From the NCBI RefSeq assembly GCF_030463535.1, contig NC_132878.1, positions 30,171,761 through 30,235,760 on the forward strand: a stretch of 64,000 bases of DNA. Direction: 5' to 3'. Position numbers and translations under genes: made by a program. This document shows positions 45,297-57,072 of this stretch, piece by piece. The stretch is from Salminus brasiliensis. Its lineage: Eukaryota; Chordata; Actinopteri; Characiformes; Bryconidae. The notes beneath the pieces are model-generated. The model was not told the origin of the DNA and made no database searches. It worked only from the letters and a program-made list of their open reading frames with translations. The number at the start of each line of letters is the position of its first letter. Position 1 is the stretch's first letter.

Positions 45297-45719
45297 TTTG
45301 AAGTCTGATTGTTGAGATGTTCGATTCCTGTAATGCAACCTGGTTAATTTTTACTAGTGATAACAAAGATGTGCTATATACAATATAGATATGTACAACT
45401 TCTAACAAGAGTTCATTTATTTACAATTATTTTTGGTTTGGGCTCCTCAACAATGAATTCAGTGTGGTGTGGCCTGGACTTAGTCAGCTACATTAAGCTT
45501 GTCAGCAAATTTCTGGGTAGGCGACTGCATTGATTTTGCTTGTGTACCTATTCCTACAGCATTTTCAACTTTCTAATATTCTTTGATACTGTGAACAGTT
45601 AGATATTTTGTAGGTTATTGATGATCATCTTCTGGACAACTGTCAAGCCAGCAGTCTTCCCCATGATTGTGGTTACGTGTGCTGAACTAGCTTCTGATAG
45701 GTTTATTGGCAACATCTGA
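45297..45719. other. 5' flank of the TAAR pseudogene
   Basis: A likely splice acceptor (AATTAACCAG|GTTGCATTAC) lies at 45340-45341. The following GTTGCATTAC is shared with the TAAR at 50745. The upstream promoter block of the other class III genes was not found here. Confidence 0.4.
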
Positions 45720-45900
45720 GTTAATTAGAGACACACCTGTGGATGTATGTTAAGGCACATCTGAAACACACTGCTGCTTTGTGTAATATCATGGGACAGT
45801 CCAAAGAAATCAGCCAAGATATCAGGAAGAGAATTGTGGACTTGGCTCATCCTTGGGTGCAATTTTCAGATGCCTGAAGGTGCCTTGTTCATCTGTATTT
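45720..45900 (+). mobile_element. Tc1-like transposase 5' fragment
   Basis: Contains the 5' untranslated and first codons of a Tc1-like transposase: 'cacatctgaaacacactgct', then ATG with MGQSKEISQDIRKRIVDLAH. A short deletion follows the DL. Sequence ends soon after the first helix-turn-helix. Confidence 0.7.
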
Positions 45901-46134
45901 TACATTAAATAGTTTCACTTTATTGACATTACTTTATAGAAATCCACTCAACCCCTATTACAAATTAGGTTTATTAGCAAAATCTACAAGCTCTACCCAA
46001 TTATTATGTGCTTTTAACACGACCGCTGATAAATGGGCTTTTCAGACGCTCTTTTTAAGGACTGGTGTGTGAAATCATGCAGAGAAGGCTTGTATAATGC
46101 AGGAAGCGGGCTGGAGTTCTGCTCTGTGTTGGCC
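45901..46134. other. Short gap before the tandem duplication
   Basis: No supported feature. Confidence 0.35.
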
Positions 46135-49100
46135 TACAGGAAGTTGCAGTGTGGCATGACCGCAGAACTAAGTGACAACAGGCCGGAAAAACGATAGGCT
46201 TTGTAGCACAAGTGGATACCTTTCTACCACACAACCTCCCTTACAATCGCCATGTTCATTGAGGGTGAATGCAGAGAAAGATTTCACTGTAATCACGCTG
46301 TAAGATTTCAGTGTGATCACGCTTACTACGATTGCTTATGGTGTCTTCAGGTAATTCTGCAGTAGACACATGAGTAAAGATGCTCTAAAGAAGACCAGCA
46401 TTTGTATGCAGAAGATGAGCCTCAGCTGAAGGACAGAGCTCAGACCATGCTTACTGGAGGACATGCTCTCCACTGAGGCCAGCAGAGGGAGACATTTCAC
46501 TTTCCAACACAGTACCCAGTAGGATTTGCTCTGAAGAAGTGTAAAGCAAGCCAAATACAGTTAAAAAAATTTACATACCCTGGTAGAATTGCTTCAGAGA
46601 ATAACACAAAAAACTTTTTTCCACTCATGGTTAGTGGTTGGGTGAAGCCATTTATTGTCAAATGACTATATTTTCTCTTTTTAATTGATAATGACAACCA
46701 AAAACATCCATATGACCCTAATTAAAAGTTCACATACATTTTGGCCTGATAACATGCACAGAAGTTGACACAAATGAGTTTGAATGACTACTAAAGGTAA
46801 CATCCTCACCTGTGACCTGTTTGCTTGTAATCAGTGTGTGTGCATAAAAGCTGAGTGAGTTTTTGGGATCCAGACTGAATCTTGCATCTTTCATTTAGCC
46901 ACTGATGTTTCTGGATTGTGAGTCATGGGGAAAACAAAAGAATTGTCAACGGATCTACGGGAAAGAGTAGTTGAACTGCATAAAACAGGAAAGGCATACA
47001 AAAAGATATGCAAGGAAATGATGATGCCAGTCAGCAGTGTTTAAACTGTGATTAACAAATAGCCACAGTCAGGTAGACCAGCAAAAATTTCGGCCACAAC
47101 TGACAGGAAAGTTGTTCGAGATGCAAAGAAAAACCCACAAATAACATCAGCTGAAATACAGGACTCAGAAAACTAGCTGTGTGGCTGTTTCAAGATGCAC
47201 AGTAAGGAGGCACTTGAAGAAAAATGGGCTGCATGGTCGAGTCGCCAGAAGAAAGCCATTACTGCACAAATGCCACAAAGTATCTTGCCTTCAATACACC
47301 AAACAGCACAGAGACAAGCCTCAAAACTTCTGGAACAAGGTAATTTGGAGTGATGAGACCAAAAACGAACTTTTTGGTCACAACCATAAACGTTACATTT
47401 GGAGAGGTGTCGACAAGGCCTATGATGAAAGGAACACCATTTCTACTGTAAAGCACGGAGGTGGATCGCTGATGTTTTGGGGATGGGTGAGATACATAGG
47501 CACAGGAAACTTTGTCAAAGTTAAAGGAAAGATGAATGCAGCACGTTATCAGCAAATACTGGAGGCAAATTTGCACTCATTAGCCCGGAAGCTGCACATT
47601 GAACGTACTTGGACGTTCCAACATGACAATGATCCAAAACACAAGGCCAAGTCGACCCATCATTGCCTACAGCAGAACAGGTTCTGGAGTGGCCATCTTA
47701 GTCTCCTAACCTTAATATCATTGAGCCACTCTGGGGAGATCTTAAGCACAGAGTTCATGCAAGACAGCCCAGGAATTTACAGGAACTGGAGGCTTTTTGC
47801 CAAGAAGAAAGGGCAGCTTTACCATCTGAGAAAATAAAGAGCCTCATCTACAACTACCACAAAAAAAAATTCAAGCTGTCATTGATGTTAGAGGGGGCAA
47901 TACACGGTATTAAGAACTGGGGTAAGTAAACTTTTGATCAGGTTCATTTGGAAGTTTTTGGTTGTCATTATGATTTAAAAAGAGAAAACACATGTTTGAC
48001 AATAAATGGCTTCACCCAACCACTAACCATGAGTGGAAAAAAAAAGTTCATATTCTCTGAAAAGAGGCCAAGAAAGCAAAAATTCTGCCAGAGTATGTAA
48101 ACGTTTAAGCACAACTGTAGCTAATGCTTTATTACAGCTCATTTCATGGGTAGGTATACCAAATCCTAACATACCAAGGCACAAACTTTACCTCTAGGCA
48201 AGTCAATAGGTGTATACTTTATTAGGTTGAATGCTTTAATAAGACTTTGAAGGCAGTGCTAAAGAACATTTTGTTTGAAACAGGGTCGGATTAGGACATG
48301 TGGCTGCTATATTTTCTGCTTGCATACAGACTTCCACAGGCTTCTCACGCTTTATCCTCTCATACAGAAGACAGGTCAGAGGATCACATGATGTGCTAAA
48401 ATAAGTTTAAGGGAATTAATGTGAATAATAATAATAATAATTAAAAAAAAAAGTAACCTTTCACACATACTAAATATGAGGTATTAACTAAAGCAATTCA
48501 CTGACACTGTTCATGTAAATATGGAGAGGGCACAAGCCCAGCAGAAAGAGCGGTATGACAACTGTGTAAAACACTGAGCTTCAGCCCAGGAAAAAAAAGG
48601 TGCTAATATTACTTATAATGGCAGACAATGGGATTTTAGCAAAGTGGCCCATATGTGGTGCAACGAACACTAGGACACAGCACGTATAAGAAGATCTTAG
48701 TACCTGAGGAAGAGAAAGCTGATAAAGGAGCTGTTGTAAGAACCAGGAGAAGATTGCAGCAAAAAGTAAAAGTATAGTTACTACTGGCAAAAAGACCTGT
48801 CAGCAGGTATATAATACATATAATATTTATATGGCTGTTTATACATCTTTACATTTACTGTGTTATCTCTGCATATTTTATTTTACTTTATTTGCTTTTT
48901 ATCTTTATATTTCATACATTCTGTCCCTCATGCAATTTCTTTCAGTGACTGTGTATGTGGGAAATAAACTTTGCTTTGAATTGAATTAAAGGTTGTAGCT
49001 TCACTAAGTCCACAAAGCTATCTAAGATCCAAAATGCTGAATGTATTTATCAACTATCACACCTTTGGCTTCTATGGCACCTTCTGCTTCTAAATTAGTT

Positions 49101-49200
49101 TCTGTTTTTACAGAACATACCATGAAATGACCAGTTAGCTGTCTTTTTGCCATCATTTAGGTTCAATTCTATGTTTGGATGAGTAATTTGTTTAAGCATT
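46135..49200. repeat. Tandem duplication, copy 1 (full unit)
   Basis: A 3.07-kb unit. Its left part (46135-46555) and right part (48858-49200) reappear in the same order at 49205-49629 and 49690-50035, with only a few substitutions. A Tc1-like transposon occupies 46556-48120. The unit includes a LINE-type tail (gggaaataaactttgctttg followed by ttgaa repeats near 48960-48990). Confidence 0.85.
46556..48120 (+). mobile_element. Tc1-like transposon with long terminal inverted repeats, decayed
   Basis: Bounded by TA at 46556-46557 and 48119-48120. The terminal inverted repeats are long (about 200 bp): the left end carries ccactcatggttagtggttg, whose reverse complement recurs on the right. The transposase starts at 46926 (MGKTKELSTDLRERVVELHK). 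It is interrupted by an in-frame TAA after SSV near 47041, a second stop near 47055 and a third near 47175. The DDE core at 47181-47837 shows IWSDETKNELFG, GGGSLMFWGW and TFQHDNDPKHKAKST. The last catalytic segment is shifted out of frame. It cannot transpose itself. Confidence 0.88.
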
Positions 49201-49204
49201 TAAA

Positions 49205-50035
49205 TACAGGAAGTTGCAGTGTGGCATGACCGCAGAACTAAGTGACAACAGGCCGGAAAAATGATAGGCTTTGTAGCACAAGTGGATACCTTTCTACCAC
49301 ACAACCTCCCTTACAATCGCCATGTTCATTGAGGGTGAATGCAGAGAAAGATTTCACTGTAATCACGCTGTAAGATTTCAGTGTGATCACGCTTACTACG
49401 ATTGCTTATGGTGTCTTCAGGTAATTCTGCAGTAGACACATGAGTAAAGATGCTCTAAAGAAGACCAGCATTTGTATGCAGAAGATGAGCCTCAGCTGAA
49501 GGACAGAGCTCAGACCATGCTTACTGGAGGACATGCTCTCCACTGAGGCCAGCAGAGGGGGACATTTCACTTTCCAACACAGTACCCAGTAGGATTTGCT
49601 CTGAAGAAGTGTAAAGCAAGCCAAATACAGTTAAAAAGTTTACATACCCCGGTAGAATTGTTTCAGAGAATATGAATGATAACACAAAAACTTTGTGTTA
49701 TCTCTGCATATTTTATTTTACTTTATTTGCTTTTTATCTTTATATTTTATACATTCTGTTCCTCATGCAATTACTTTCAGTGACTGTGTATGTGGGAAAT
49801 AAACTTTGCTTTGAATTGAATAAAAGGTTGTAGCGTCACTAAGTCCACAAAGCTATCTAAGATCCAAAATGCTGAATGTATTTATCAACTATCACACCTT
49901 TGGCTTCTATGGCACCTTCTGCTTCTAAATTAGTTTCTGTTTTTACAGAACATACCATGAAATGACCAGTTAGCTGTCTTTTTGCCATCATTTAGGTTCA
50001 ATTCTATGTTTGGATGTGTAATTTGTTTAAGCATT
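49205..50035. repeat. Tandem duplication, copy 2 (internally deleted)
   Basis: 831 bp. Its left part keeps the first 50-60 bp of the Tc1 left end (tacagttaaaaagtttacat, 49627 on). It then jumps near 49690 to the equivalent of 48858, so about 2.2 kb of the unit is lost. It keeps nine bases (tatgaatga) in the Tc1 end that copy 1 lacks. Confidence 0.85.
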
Positions 50036-50744
50036 CGTTTTTTAATAAGCAGTTTTTCTTTTCTTTTTCATTTCCTTTCATATGAACTCTTTTAAGCTAA
50101 GGATAGGTGATAGGGTGCAGCATATACTTCCCTTTTGAAACATGAGAAGATACATCTGTAGTAAGTCTTTCTTCACAGTTAATTTGAGATGTGTTTATTT
50201 CAAACTCCATAAAAGTTTCAAAAACTACAAAAGATAATTTTCCTTAATGTGGGCAAGCCTTGTGCACATGATAGAAATGTTTGGTCAGGAGGATAAAAAA
50301 AACATTTTGTGTATTTTGTTGTGCAGCCAGGAAATCAGTATTTAACATACATTTTAATAGCAACATATAACCAGCCATATCACATTTGGATTATTTTTTA
50401 TCAACTTTCTAAACTATAAACTAAACTTAGGGATCAATAGGCTCTTTCCATTTTACTGGGCTATCACCGTCTTTAAAAATCTTAATCCGTTACAAAGTCA
50501 CCAGTAAATGTTAAAATTATTCACATTTGTTATATTAACTAGGCAAAATTTGCTACAAAATCAGTTTAGATATATCAGAAAGATACAGATTACATTCTTT
50601 TTTATGAAACAAAATATCAGAAACAAAAGTTTAACTCTAAAAACCTCTGTCCATGCTTCATTTAAATTATTTGCAGTGATTTTAAGACCATGCATAGCAT
50701 CTTTGTTTTTGATAGTGACAGGCATTTGTCATGGGGTAATGTTT
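50036..50744. other. Intergenic, 3' flank of TAAR 50745-51770
   Basis: AT-rich; nothing supported. Confidence 0.4.
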
Positions 50745-51770
50745 TTAGTGGGAAAACAGATTCATTCTTGAAGAACCTGGCTGAAATATTTTACCTGATA
50801 AAACCATCCTGAATGCTTTTCTAAACCATGTATAGAAGAAAGCATACACAATAGGGTTGAACGTTGAATTCATATAGCCGATCCAAGCAAGTGTATTAAA
50901 AAATACTGGAGGGATTGTGTAACTGATAAAAGGATTCATGACATTGCAAATAAAAAATGGCATCCAAAGTGACAAGAACACCCCTAGAATGATTGCCAGG
51001 GTTTTGGTGGCTTTTCTCTCTTCTTTCTTTAACATTGATTGTGCACTACTTTTACATTTGGAGTCCTGAATAGACTTTGCTTGCTTTTGTGCAACATGGA
51101 ATATTTTCATATATATACTGAGCATCACAACACCCGGAAAATAGAAGGAAAGAAAAGACGAAGCAGTGCTTGAGGCTGAACTTTGAAACAACACACAACC
51201 CCCCTCACATGCAATATTCTCATAATAAAACTCTTCAATGCCCTGAATGTTCAGCTCCAGAAATATTATTACAAACCCAACTGCAGCCGAGACAATCCAG
51301 CAGATGGAGATCATAATTACTGTCACAAGGGGGGTGATTTTACTCTGATACAGCAGGGGGTTACACACAGCATAGTATCTGTCAATAGATATGAAAGACA
51401 AATTTAAAATAGAAGCAGTGCACACCATGATAACAACACTGTTGTAAATTTTGCAGAGTACAGGGCCTAAATACCAACAATTCTCTATGCATTGTACCAT
51501 AAAAGGAGGCATCACAGCACTGCCAAGCAGCAGATCAGTCAAAGCCAGAGACAGAACAAGGTAGTTAGTAGGCATATGCAGCTGCTTAAAATGAACAATG
51601 GCTATGATGACAAAAAGGTTTCCAAATACTGTTAAGATCACAACTGAAGTAAGAAACAAGTACAGTGACACCCTCAAAATTAGGGGATAGGCAAACTTCG
51701 GACAAGATCCATTTAAAAATTCATAGCAGAGAGGAATGATGTTCATTATCTGAGTTTGGCTTGAGTTCAT
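50745..51770 (-). CDS. taar: Trace amine-associated receptor, class III-like (Val at 3.32)
   Basis: Intact, 341 residues from ATG 51770 (MNSSQTQ). The open frame extends 14 codons further but begins with TTG at 51812, immediately inside a splice acceptor, so the internal ATG is preferred; it also aligns with the receptor at 58691. Sequons at Asn2 and Asn20. Cys106 (3.25) and DRY 130-132 are present, but 3.32 is Val113. TM5 has Ser204 at 5.42 and Pro212 at 5.50. Trp269 (6.48) and Tyr299 (7.43) are kept, and the fingerprint [16 protein letters not shown] is complete. Extracellular loop 1 is unusual: MVQCIENCWYLG versus [12 protein letters not shown]. The ligand class is uncertain because the amine anchor is missing. 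Confidence 0.95.
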   Translation of the reverse strand: MNSSQTQIMNIIPLCYEFLNGSCPKFAYPLILRVSLYLFLTSVVILTVFGNLFVIIAIVHFKQLHMPTNYLVLSLALTDLLLGSAVMPPFMVQCIENCWYLGPVLCKIYNSVVIMVCTASILNLSFISIDRYYAVCNPLLYQSKITPLVTVIMISICWIVSAAVGFVIIFLELNIQGIEEFYYENIACEGGCVLFQSSASSTASSFLSFYFPGVVMLSIYMKIFHVAQKQAKSIQDSKCKSSAQSMLKKEERKATKTLAIILGVFLSLWMPFFICNVMNPFISYTIPPVFFNTLAWIGYMNSTFNPIVYAFFYTWFRKAFRMVLSGKIFQPGSSRMNLFSH

Positions 51771-51813
51771 TCTGAAGTCCAATTGATAAGGAGTTATCTT
51801 CCAGTAATGCAAC

Positions 51814-51955
51814 CTAATAACATCAAGAATGATTCTACATTTTTTTCAGCTAATACTTAAAGCCACACAGGTCTGAATTTATATAGTTCCAACACTGCAT
51901 GTGGTATAACACCGCCTTTTTAATCACATGTTCACAGTGCTCCCATGATAACACT
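51814..51955 (-). promoter_or_regulatory. Putative TATA box and conserved upstream block of TAAR 50745-51770
   Basis: On the minus strand TATATAAA lies at 51878-51885 and an acceptor-like TTATTAG|GTTGC at 51814-51815. A block at 51893-51955 is shared with sequence upstream of the receptors at 58691 and 60780: plus-strand landmarks are cactgca, ccttttta, atcacatgttca and cccatgataacactc. It lies 123 bp upstream of the ATG. No donor is evident between TATA and acceptor, so this gene may have no 5' intron. Confidence 0.45.
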
Positions 51956-52404
51956 CTTGACTAATAAACATTGTGTGTTTAACTGTGTTTGAATGAAACA
52001 ACAGCAGATCTATTTGGACTTTTTTTAGAGTTTGTTTTTATTAATAAATAATTATTCTAATTTGATTGCATTTGATGGTATTTCATGCACTGTTACAAAG
52101 TCACATTCTAGTTCTTAGTGTATCAGGATATATGCAGTAGTCCATCGTCTAGAGTTAAAAATTAATGTTTATTTAAACAACAGAAGGCATAAAATAGCAT
52201 GGCAGTGGATTCACGTCTCAAATATCACTATGCAGCAATTTTTGTTTCTCACATTATTAACTCATACCCTGGTGTTTTATTTTTTTTTGTAGTTTTACCC
52301 TACTTCCAGTCAACTATTAAAATAGACAAACTGGCCTTACTCTTTGTGGTGATTGGGAGAGAAGTTGTCTAATTACTGACTTATGCAGGGTGTATAAGGG
52401 TGTC
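51956..52404. other. Intergenic, nothing recognised
   Basis: AT-rich, no supported feature. Confidence 0.4.

Positions 52405-52443
<39 letters not shown>
52405..52443. repeat. (AAT)n microsatellite
   Basis: About thirteen AAT units in perfect register. A second short run of the same unit lies near 52565. Confidence 0.95.
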
Positions 52444-52445
<2 letters not shown>

Positions 52446-52689
52446 GATTAGTACAAGTATTATTATATGAACTAACTTTTCTTATGTATCAAGACTACGA
52501 AATAGACTCAGTCGCATGGACAAATAATCTCCTTTCATCTTTGTCTTAGAAATGTTTGTGTATAATAATAATAATAAAAGAAAAAAGTGACACACCAAGG
52601 CTACATCAAAACTGGTAGAGAATGAATGAAGTCTCAGCAGCAGTCTCGGTACCCCGTGTCTGCACTCATAATCGTGGGGATTTCAACCA

Positions 52690-52895
52690 GATGGGGAAAA
52701 CACCCTGGATCATATCTACATGAACATCAAAGAGGCTTACAGCACCAACCCCCTACCTTCATTCAGTGAAAGTGACCAGATCTCTAAACTGACAAAGCCC
52801 ACATACCAGCAGCTGCTGAAATGCGTTAAAGCAACAGTGAGGACATTCCATGTGTGGTCTGAAGGGGCAGAATCAGTGCTTTGTGCTGTTTGTGT
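52690..52895 (+). mobile_element. LINE endonuclease fragment
   Basis: A short frame (TPWI/TLDHIYMNIKEAYSTNPLP-type, then SESDQISKLTKPTYQQLLK and VRTFHVWSEGAES) resembles the end of the endonuclease domain and start of the linker in Rex1/CR1-group LINEs, where relatives have a NTLDHVYTN-like opening. It is a small isolated fragment. Confidence 0.6.
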
Positions 52896-53110
52896 GCTGT
52901 TGTGTGCTGATTGCGACATGTTTAAAATGGCAGCCACTGGTTGTCTTATACGATAGTTAAGTGGGCTTGCACGTATACTAGCAGATATAGGGGAGTAACA
53001 GACAGTGGGGGATGTGTACGCTTTTGCCTGGATAAAAGGCTTCATTAAAGAAAGTTCATGAGAGAGTAAATCCTCAGTCACATTCTTCCACAGGGTGTCA
53101 GAAGTAAACA

Positions 53111-53560
53111 GGTCATGGCCAACCCACCGACAAACTTTTCTTTAGACAAGCCGGGTGAGTGGCCGTATTGGAAGCAGAACCACCACTAAACTAAACAAGG
53201 AGGATGGTGCTGTGCAAGTAAGTAGCCTGATATATGGCATGGGGAGCGAATCTGAATACATCTACCACTTGTTCGCTTTCGACGAGGAGGGGCAGAGAAA
53301 TTAGTTAGATAGAGTGCTGGGAAAATTCGAGTACTTTGTGCCCTGGAGGAATGTAAAATACGCGAGAAGGCCGAGTTTTTTATAAGAGCTCTATATGAAC
53401 TGTCTGAACATTGCGACTTCTGTGCAAGCAGAGGCGAGAATATCTGTGACCAAATTGTTGTTGGAATACTCAGCATTAGAGCTGCTAGACACAAGTGCAG
53501 CAGATAAATTCCAGCCTACTTCAACGCCACAATTTCAACTCAGACCCTCAGTGCATGTGG
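53111..53560 (+). mobile_element. Ty3/gypsy gag remnant
   Basis: Plus-strand frames give MANPPTNFSLDKPGEWPYWK at 53114 and, after shifts, GAVQVSSLIYGMGSESEYIY-like, LYELSEHCDFCASRGENI-like and VVGI-like pieces. The order matches the capsid part of invertebrate/fish gypsy elements of the 'K02A2.6-like' type. Stops and frameshifts interrupt it, and no pol follows. Confidence 0.6.
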
Positions 53561-53824
53561 TAAGGAATCCAAGCAGTTACTGACAATAAGTGTAAGCAGG
53601 CAACCTGTACCACCAGTCACCAGCAGGGGGTCTGGCTGAGGCATTAGTAAAGCAGTCTGATATGGGTTAAATAACTTCGAGGCCCAGAATGCCCAACAGT
53701 AATTAGTGCTGACCAGGGCCACTTGTGTGGCATGGTATATATATATATATCCATCCTTGGCGAAAAGCCCAACATGCCGGCAACCTCTCCCGGGCTGCCA
53801 GCAGGGGCCCTCCCTTAGAATTAA

Positions 53825-54010
53825 GGTAAAGGTACAAGGTAAAGGTGCACGTATTTGTCACTGTACAGTGTAGACTGTACAGCGAAATGTGTCCTCCGCA
53901 TTTAACCCATCTGGTAGTGAACACACACTCACACACAAATGTGTTAGGGGCAGTGAGTACACACACACACCCAGAGCAGTGGGCAGGGGGCATGGTTGTG
54001 GATGGCGGGG
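53825..54010. repeat. Fish dispersed repeat (non-coding)
   Basis: Contains aaggtgcacgtatttgtcac, then gcgaaatgtgtcctccgcat followed by ttaaccc, and a CA-rich section. I recognise this phrase as highly repeated in otophysan genomes. It has no coding capacity, and the open frames across it on either strand are spurious. Confidence 0.6.
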
Positions 54011-54084
54011 GGAAAGAGGCAGCTCCTCTGCGAGGCAGGTCCTCTTCACACTCCAAGGCAACAGGAAAGACACACCACAAACAG

Positions 54085-54310
54085 GAGGAACATCTCTTGC
54101 CTGAACAACTACCATCCCATCTTTCTCAACCCATTGTGATAAGCTTTGAGAAGCTGATCTTGGCTCACATAAAGAGCAGCCTTTTAGCACTCTTTAGGAA
54201 AGGTAACAGCATGCACACACCTCTGAGCAGCAAGAGGACAATGGTGGAGAGAGTGAGCAGCTTTAATTTCCATATCTGAGGATCTTACCTGACCACTCAA
54301 CACATCGTCA
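54085..54310 (+). mobile_element. Rex1-like LINE RT fragment with deletion
   Basis: The frame 54085-54180 reads SLPEQLP... in one frame and a SCLNNYHPIFLNPLVISF-like, FEKLILAHIKSSL piece in another, which are RT finger motifs. It then jumps to TMVERVSSFNFHI followed by a stop and SEDLT, a thumb-side motif. The catalytic palm is missing. It differs from the LINE at 54560 and is therefore a separate insertion. Confidence 0.6.
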
Positions 54311-54559
54311 GGATGTCAGATCACACATTGTCAGGATGGCTCAGCAATGCCTCCACTTCTTTCCTTTATTTTTTTGAGCAGTATACAAACACGCATCTAA
54401 CAAAAAAAATACAGGGACTAGAGGGAGCTCACAACATGGCAGCCATGCTCGTAGTCATCTTGGACATGTGATCCCAAGGGCAGAACCTACCACTGGTAGA
54501 ATGTCAGCAGGCTCATTTTGGTTCATGTCACAGCACAGAAACCAGATGTGGCTAAGTAA

Positions 54560-55700
54560 AAAGTCACCATCCTGTGACAGTGATGCCTTCCTCCCTGATG
54601 CCCTGAACGACTTCTATGCATGGTTTGAGGCACAAAACAACACGTCGGTGAGAAAGATCACGCCCAAGCCAGACGAGCAGGTGTTGTGCCTGACTGCAGT
54701 GGATGTGACGAAAACTCTTCGCAGAGTCAACCCACGGAAAGCTGCAGGACCAGACAAGCTTGCTGGGCCTCAACACCCCCCTCTGCAACTGGATCCTGGA
54801 CTTCCTGATGGGGAGGCCCCAGTTACTCCGGTTCGGGGATAGCATCTCCAGCACCATCACAATGAACACTGGGGCACCCCAGGGCAGTGTACTGAGTCCT
54901 CTGCTGTGCACCCTTGCAAAACACAGTTCTAACAGTATCATAAAGTTTGCAGATGATACAACTGTGCTGGGTCTCATCAGCAAAGGCGACAAGTCAGCAT
55001 ACAGAGAGGAGGTGCAGCAGCTGACAGACTGGTGTACAGTCAAAAGAAAAACAAGACCCGACCACTCTCCGCACAACATCAACGGCTCCTCTGTGGAGAT
55101 CGTTAAGAGCACCAAGTTCCTTGGTGTCCACTTAGCGGAGAACTTCAGCAGCAGCCCAGCAGCATCTCTACTTCCTCCGGAAGCTGAGAAAGGCCCATCT
55201 CCCTCAACCCATCCTCACCTTCTATAGAGGGACCATAGAGAGCATCCTGAGCAGCTGCATCACTGCCTGGTTTGGGACCTGCACAGCCTCTGACCGCAAG
55301 ACCCTCCAGCGCATTGTGAGGACAGCTGAGAGGATCATCGGAGTCTCTCTCCCCTCCGTCATGGACATTTACACTGCCCGCTGCATCTGCAAAGCATCCA
55401 GCATTGTGGATGACTCTACCCACCCTTCACACAGACTGTTCTCCCTCCTGCCATCAGGAAGAAGGTACCGCAGCATCCGGTCCAACATGACCAGACTCTG
55501 CAATAGCTTCTCCCCCCAAGCCATCAGACTTCTCAACCTAACTCAACTTCTGAACTGATGTCTTTTTCTGTTACATGTCTCTCTCTCGCTCTCTCTCTCC
55601 AACCATTTACCCTAGATAAAATGGGAAGCATTTTTGCACAAAGCATTTGCACTAATAACATTACTACCTCACTGGACTCAATATTTATTACACACTGCAT
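54560..55700 (+). mobile_element. Rex1-like LINE, internally deleted, same family as 31.2-34.1 kb
   Basis: Matches the LINE in the BEL/Pao element closely. It starts at [17 protein letters not shown]. It runs to AAGPDK, then jumps to [16 protein letters not shown] (about 0.4 kb missing at 54760), and continues through [12 protein letters not shown] and [11 protein letters not shown] to a C-terminal piece ending SPQAIRLLNLTQLLN (55316-55558). The 3' untranslated part reaches about 55700. A second gap lies near 54920 and another near 55045. It is non-functional. Confidence 0.82.
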
Positions 55701-55759
55701 AATTGGAGAACTGTGGAGGGCACATATTGCCGAACAGGAGGACCACCCCCGGGGTCGGG

Positions 55760-57072
55760 CTCCCGTCGAAGGGCTTGCACTATGTCCTCCTCAATGTTCC
55801 AGCAGAGGGGATCCACTATCTGAGAGGCAGGGATGATCGGTTCTGGATCAGTTCCCACTGCCGGGATAAGGCATCTGGTGTCGTGTTTTTTTAACCGGGC
55901 CTATAGGACAGCGTAAAATGGAAGCAGCCAAAATACAGTGTCCATCGGGCCTGCTGAGGGTTCATTCGTTTGTCCTGCTGTATGCAAGCCAGGCTTTTGT
56001 GGTCTGTCCAAACAATAAACGGATGTTTGGCTCGCTCAAGCCAGTGCTTCCATTCATCCAGGGCCAACTTCACTGCAAGGAGCCTGGGGTCTTTCGAGTC
56101 AGAGCAGTGAGAGGAGCGGCCAATGTACTGAAATTTCACAATGCGGTGAAAGAAGTTAGCAAATCCCAGGAAGGACGTGGCCAGTCCTTAATGGCCTGAA
56201 TCTTGGTTGGATCCATACAAAGGGTGCCATTGGAGATGACGGTTCTCCAGGAGCAGTTGGAAGACTCGTCAGACATGTCCCACGTGCTCCTCCAGGGACC
56301 GGCTGTTTAATATGTCATCAAAGTAAACATATACAAAGCGATCCAAGGCCTTCCGTAACATGCCATTGATAAGCCACTGAAAAAACACTGGGGCATTCAT
56401 GAGGATGAAAGGCAGGATACGGTATTCATAATGCCCTGTAGTATGCAGACCAAGTTGTAGGCACTACGTAGGTCCAGTTATGCGTGCTGTTGACATGAGG
56501 GGGAGGGGATAGCGGTCTTTCACCATGATCGCGTTTATGGAATACAGCACGGAGATCCCCATACACCTCAGGAACTCTGTCCAGATGAGGAATGAGTGAC
56601 TCTGGATTATGGTCTCTCTGAGGGGGCGCTTCCTTGTGACTATTCGAGGATTGTGGAGCTCCAACCAGGGGTAACCCAGCACCAACTGCAGATGAGGTGC
56701 CCGAGTCAGGTACAATTCCCTGGGACCAGAGCCCACAATCCTCCCATCTATGTCATGGACAGGTAGTGGGCATTCCACAGGGTTCACAATAAGGCCAAGA
56801 CTAGCAGCCAGTGAGCTGTCCACAAAATTACCTACAGCCCCGGAATCCACAAAGGCTGTCAGTGATTTACATTGGGAGGTCCAAGCTAGAGTGACCGGGA
56901 GGCATAGTCTCGAGATGGGGAATACCACATGGTCTAAGGCTGAGTCCCCCACTCGGGTTAGTGATGCCTTAGTAAATGCCTGAGCAGTGAGGCAGTCAGG
57001 GGAGTTCTGCTCCCACAGGGCCGTGGCCCATGCTGGAGTTCGGTCCGTGAGCAGAGACACCATGTAGGCCAC
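55760..57072 (-). mobile_element. Degenerate Ty3/gypsy remnant: protease, RT, RNase H
   Basis: On the minus strand (57072-56464): a gag end, an aspartic protease with intact active site FVDSGAVGNFVDSS, LQLVLGYPWLELHNPRI, and an RT piece with KDRYPLPL. Most of the RT fingers are then skipped. Downstream come a catalytic-type [10 protein letters not shown] near 56340 and an RNase H segment (56139-55891) with [13 protein letters not shown] and RMNPQQARW. Frameshifts lie between. It is not capable of transposition. Confidence 0.8.

Noticed and set aside
45297-45338. Longer N-terminus for the TAAR pseudogene at 44348
   Set aside because: The first codon is TTG. The ATG at 45296 matches its neighbours.
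46336-46554. A 72-codon minus-strand frame repeated at 49406-49624 as a conserved gene
   Set aside because: It is duplicated only because the whole segment is duplicated. No start context, domain or relative is apparent, and copy number explains the conservation.
51771-51812. Longer N-terminus for the TAAR at 50745 (14 extra codons)
   Set aside because: The frame begins with TTG, not ATG, immediately inside a splice acceptor. The ATG at 51770 aligns with the start of the receptor at 58691.
53703-54279. Several overlapping frames on both strands as genes
   Set aside because: They cross a known type of dispersed fish repeat and a LINE fragment; their translations follow the repeat.
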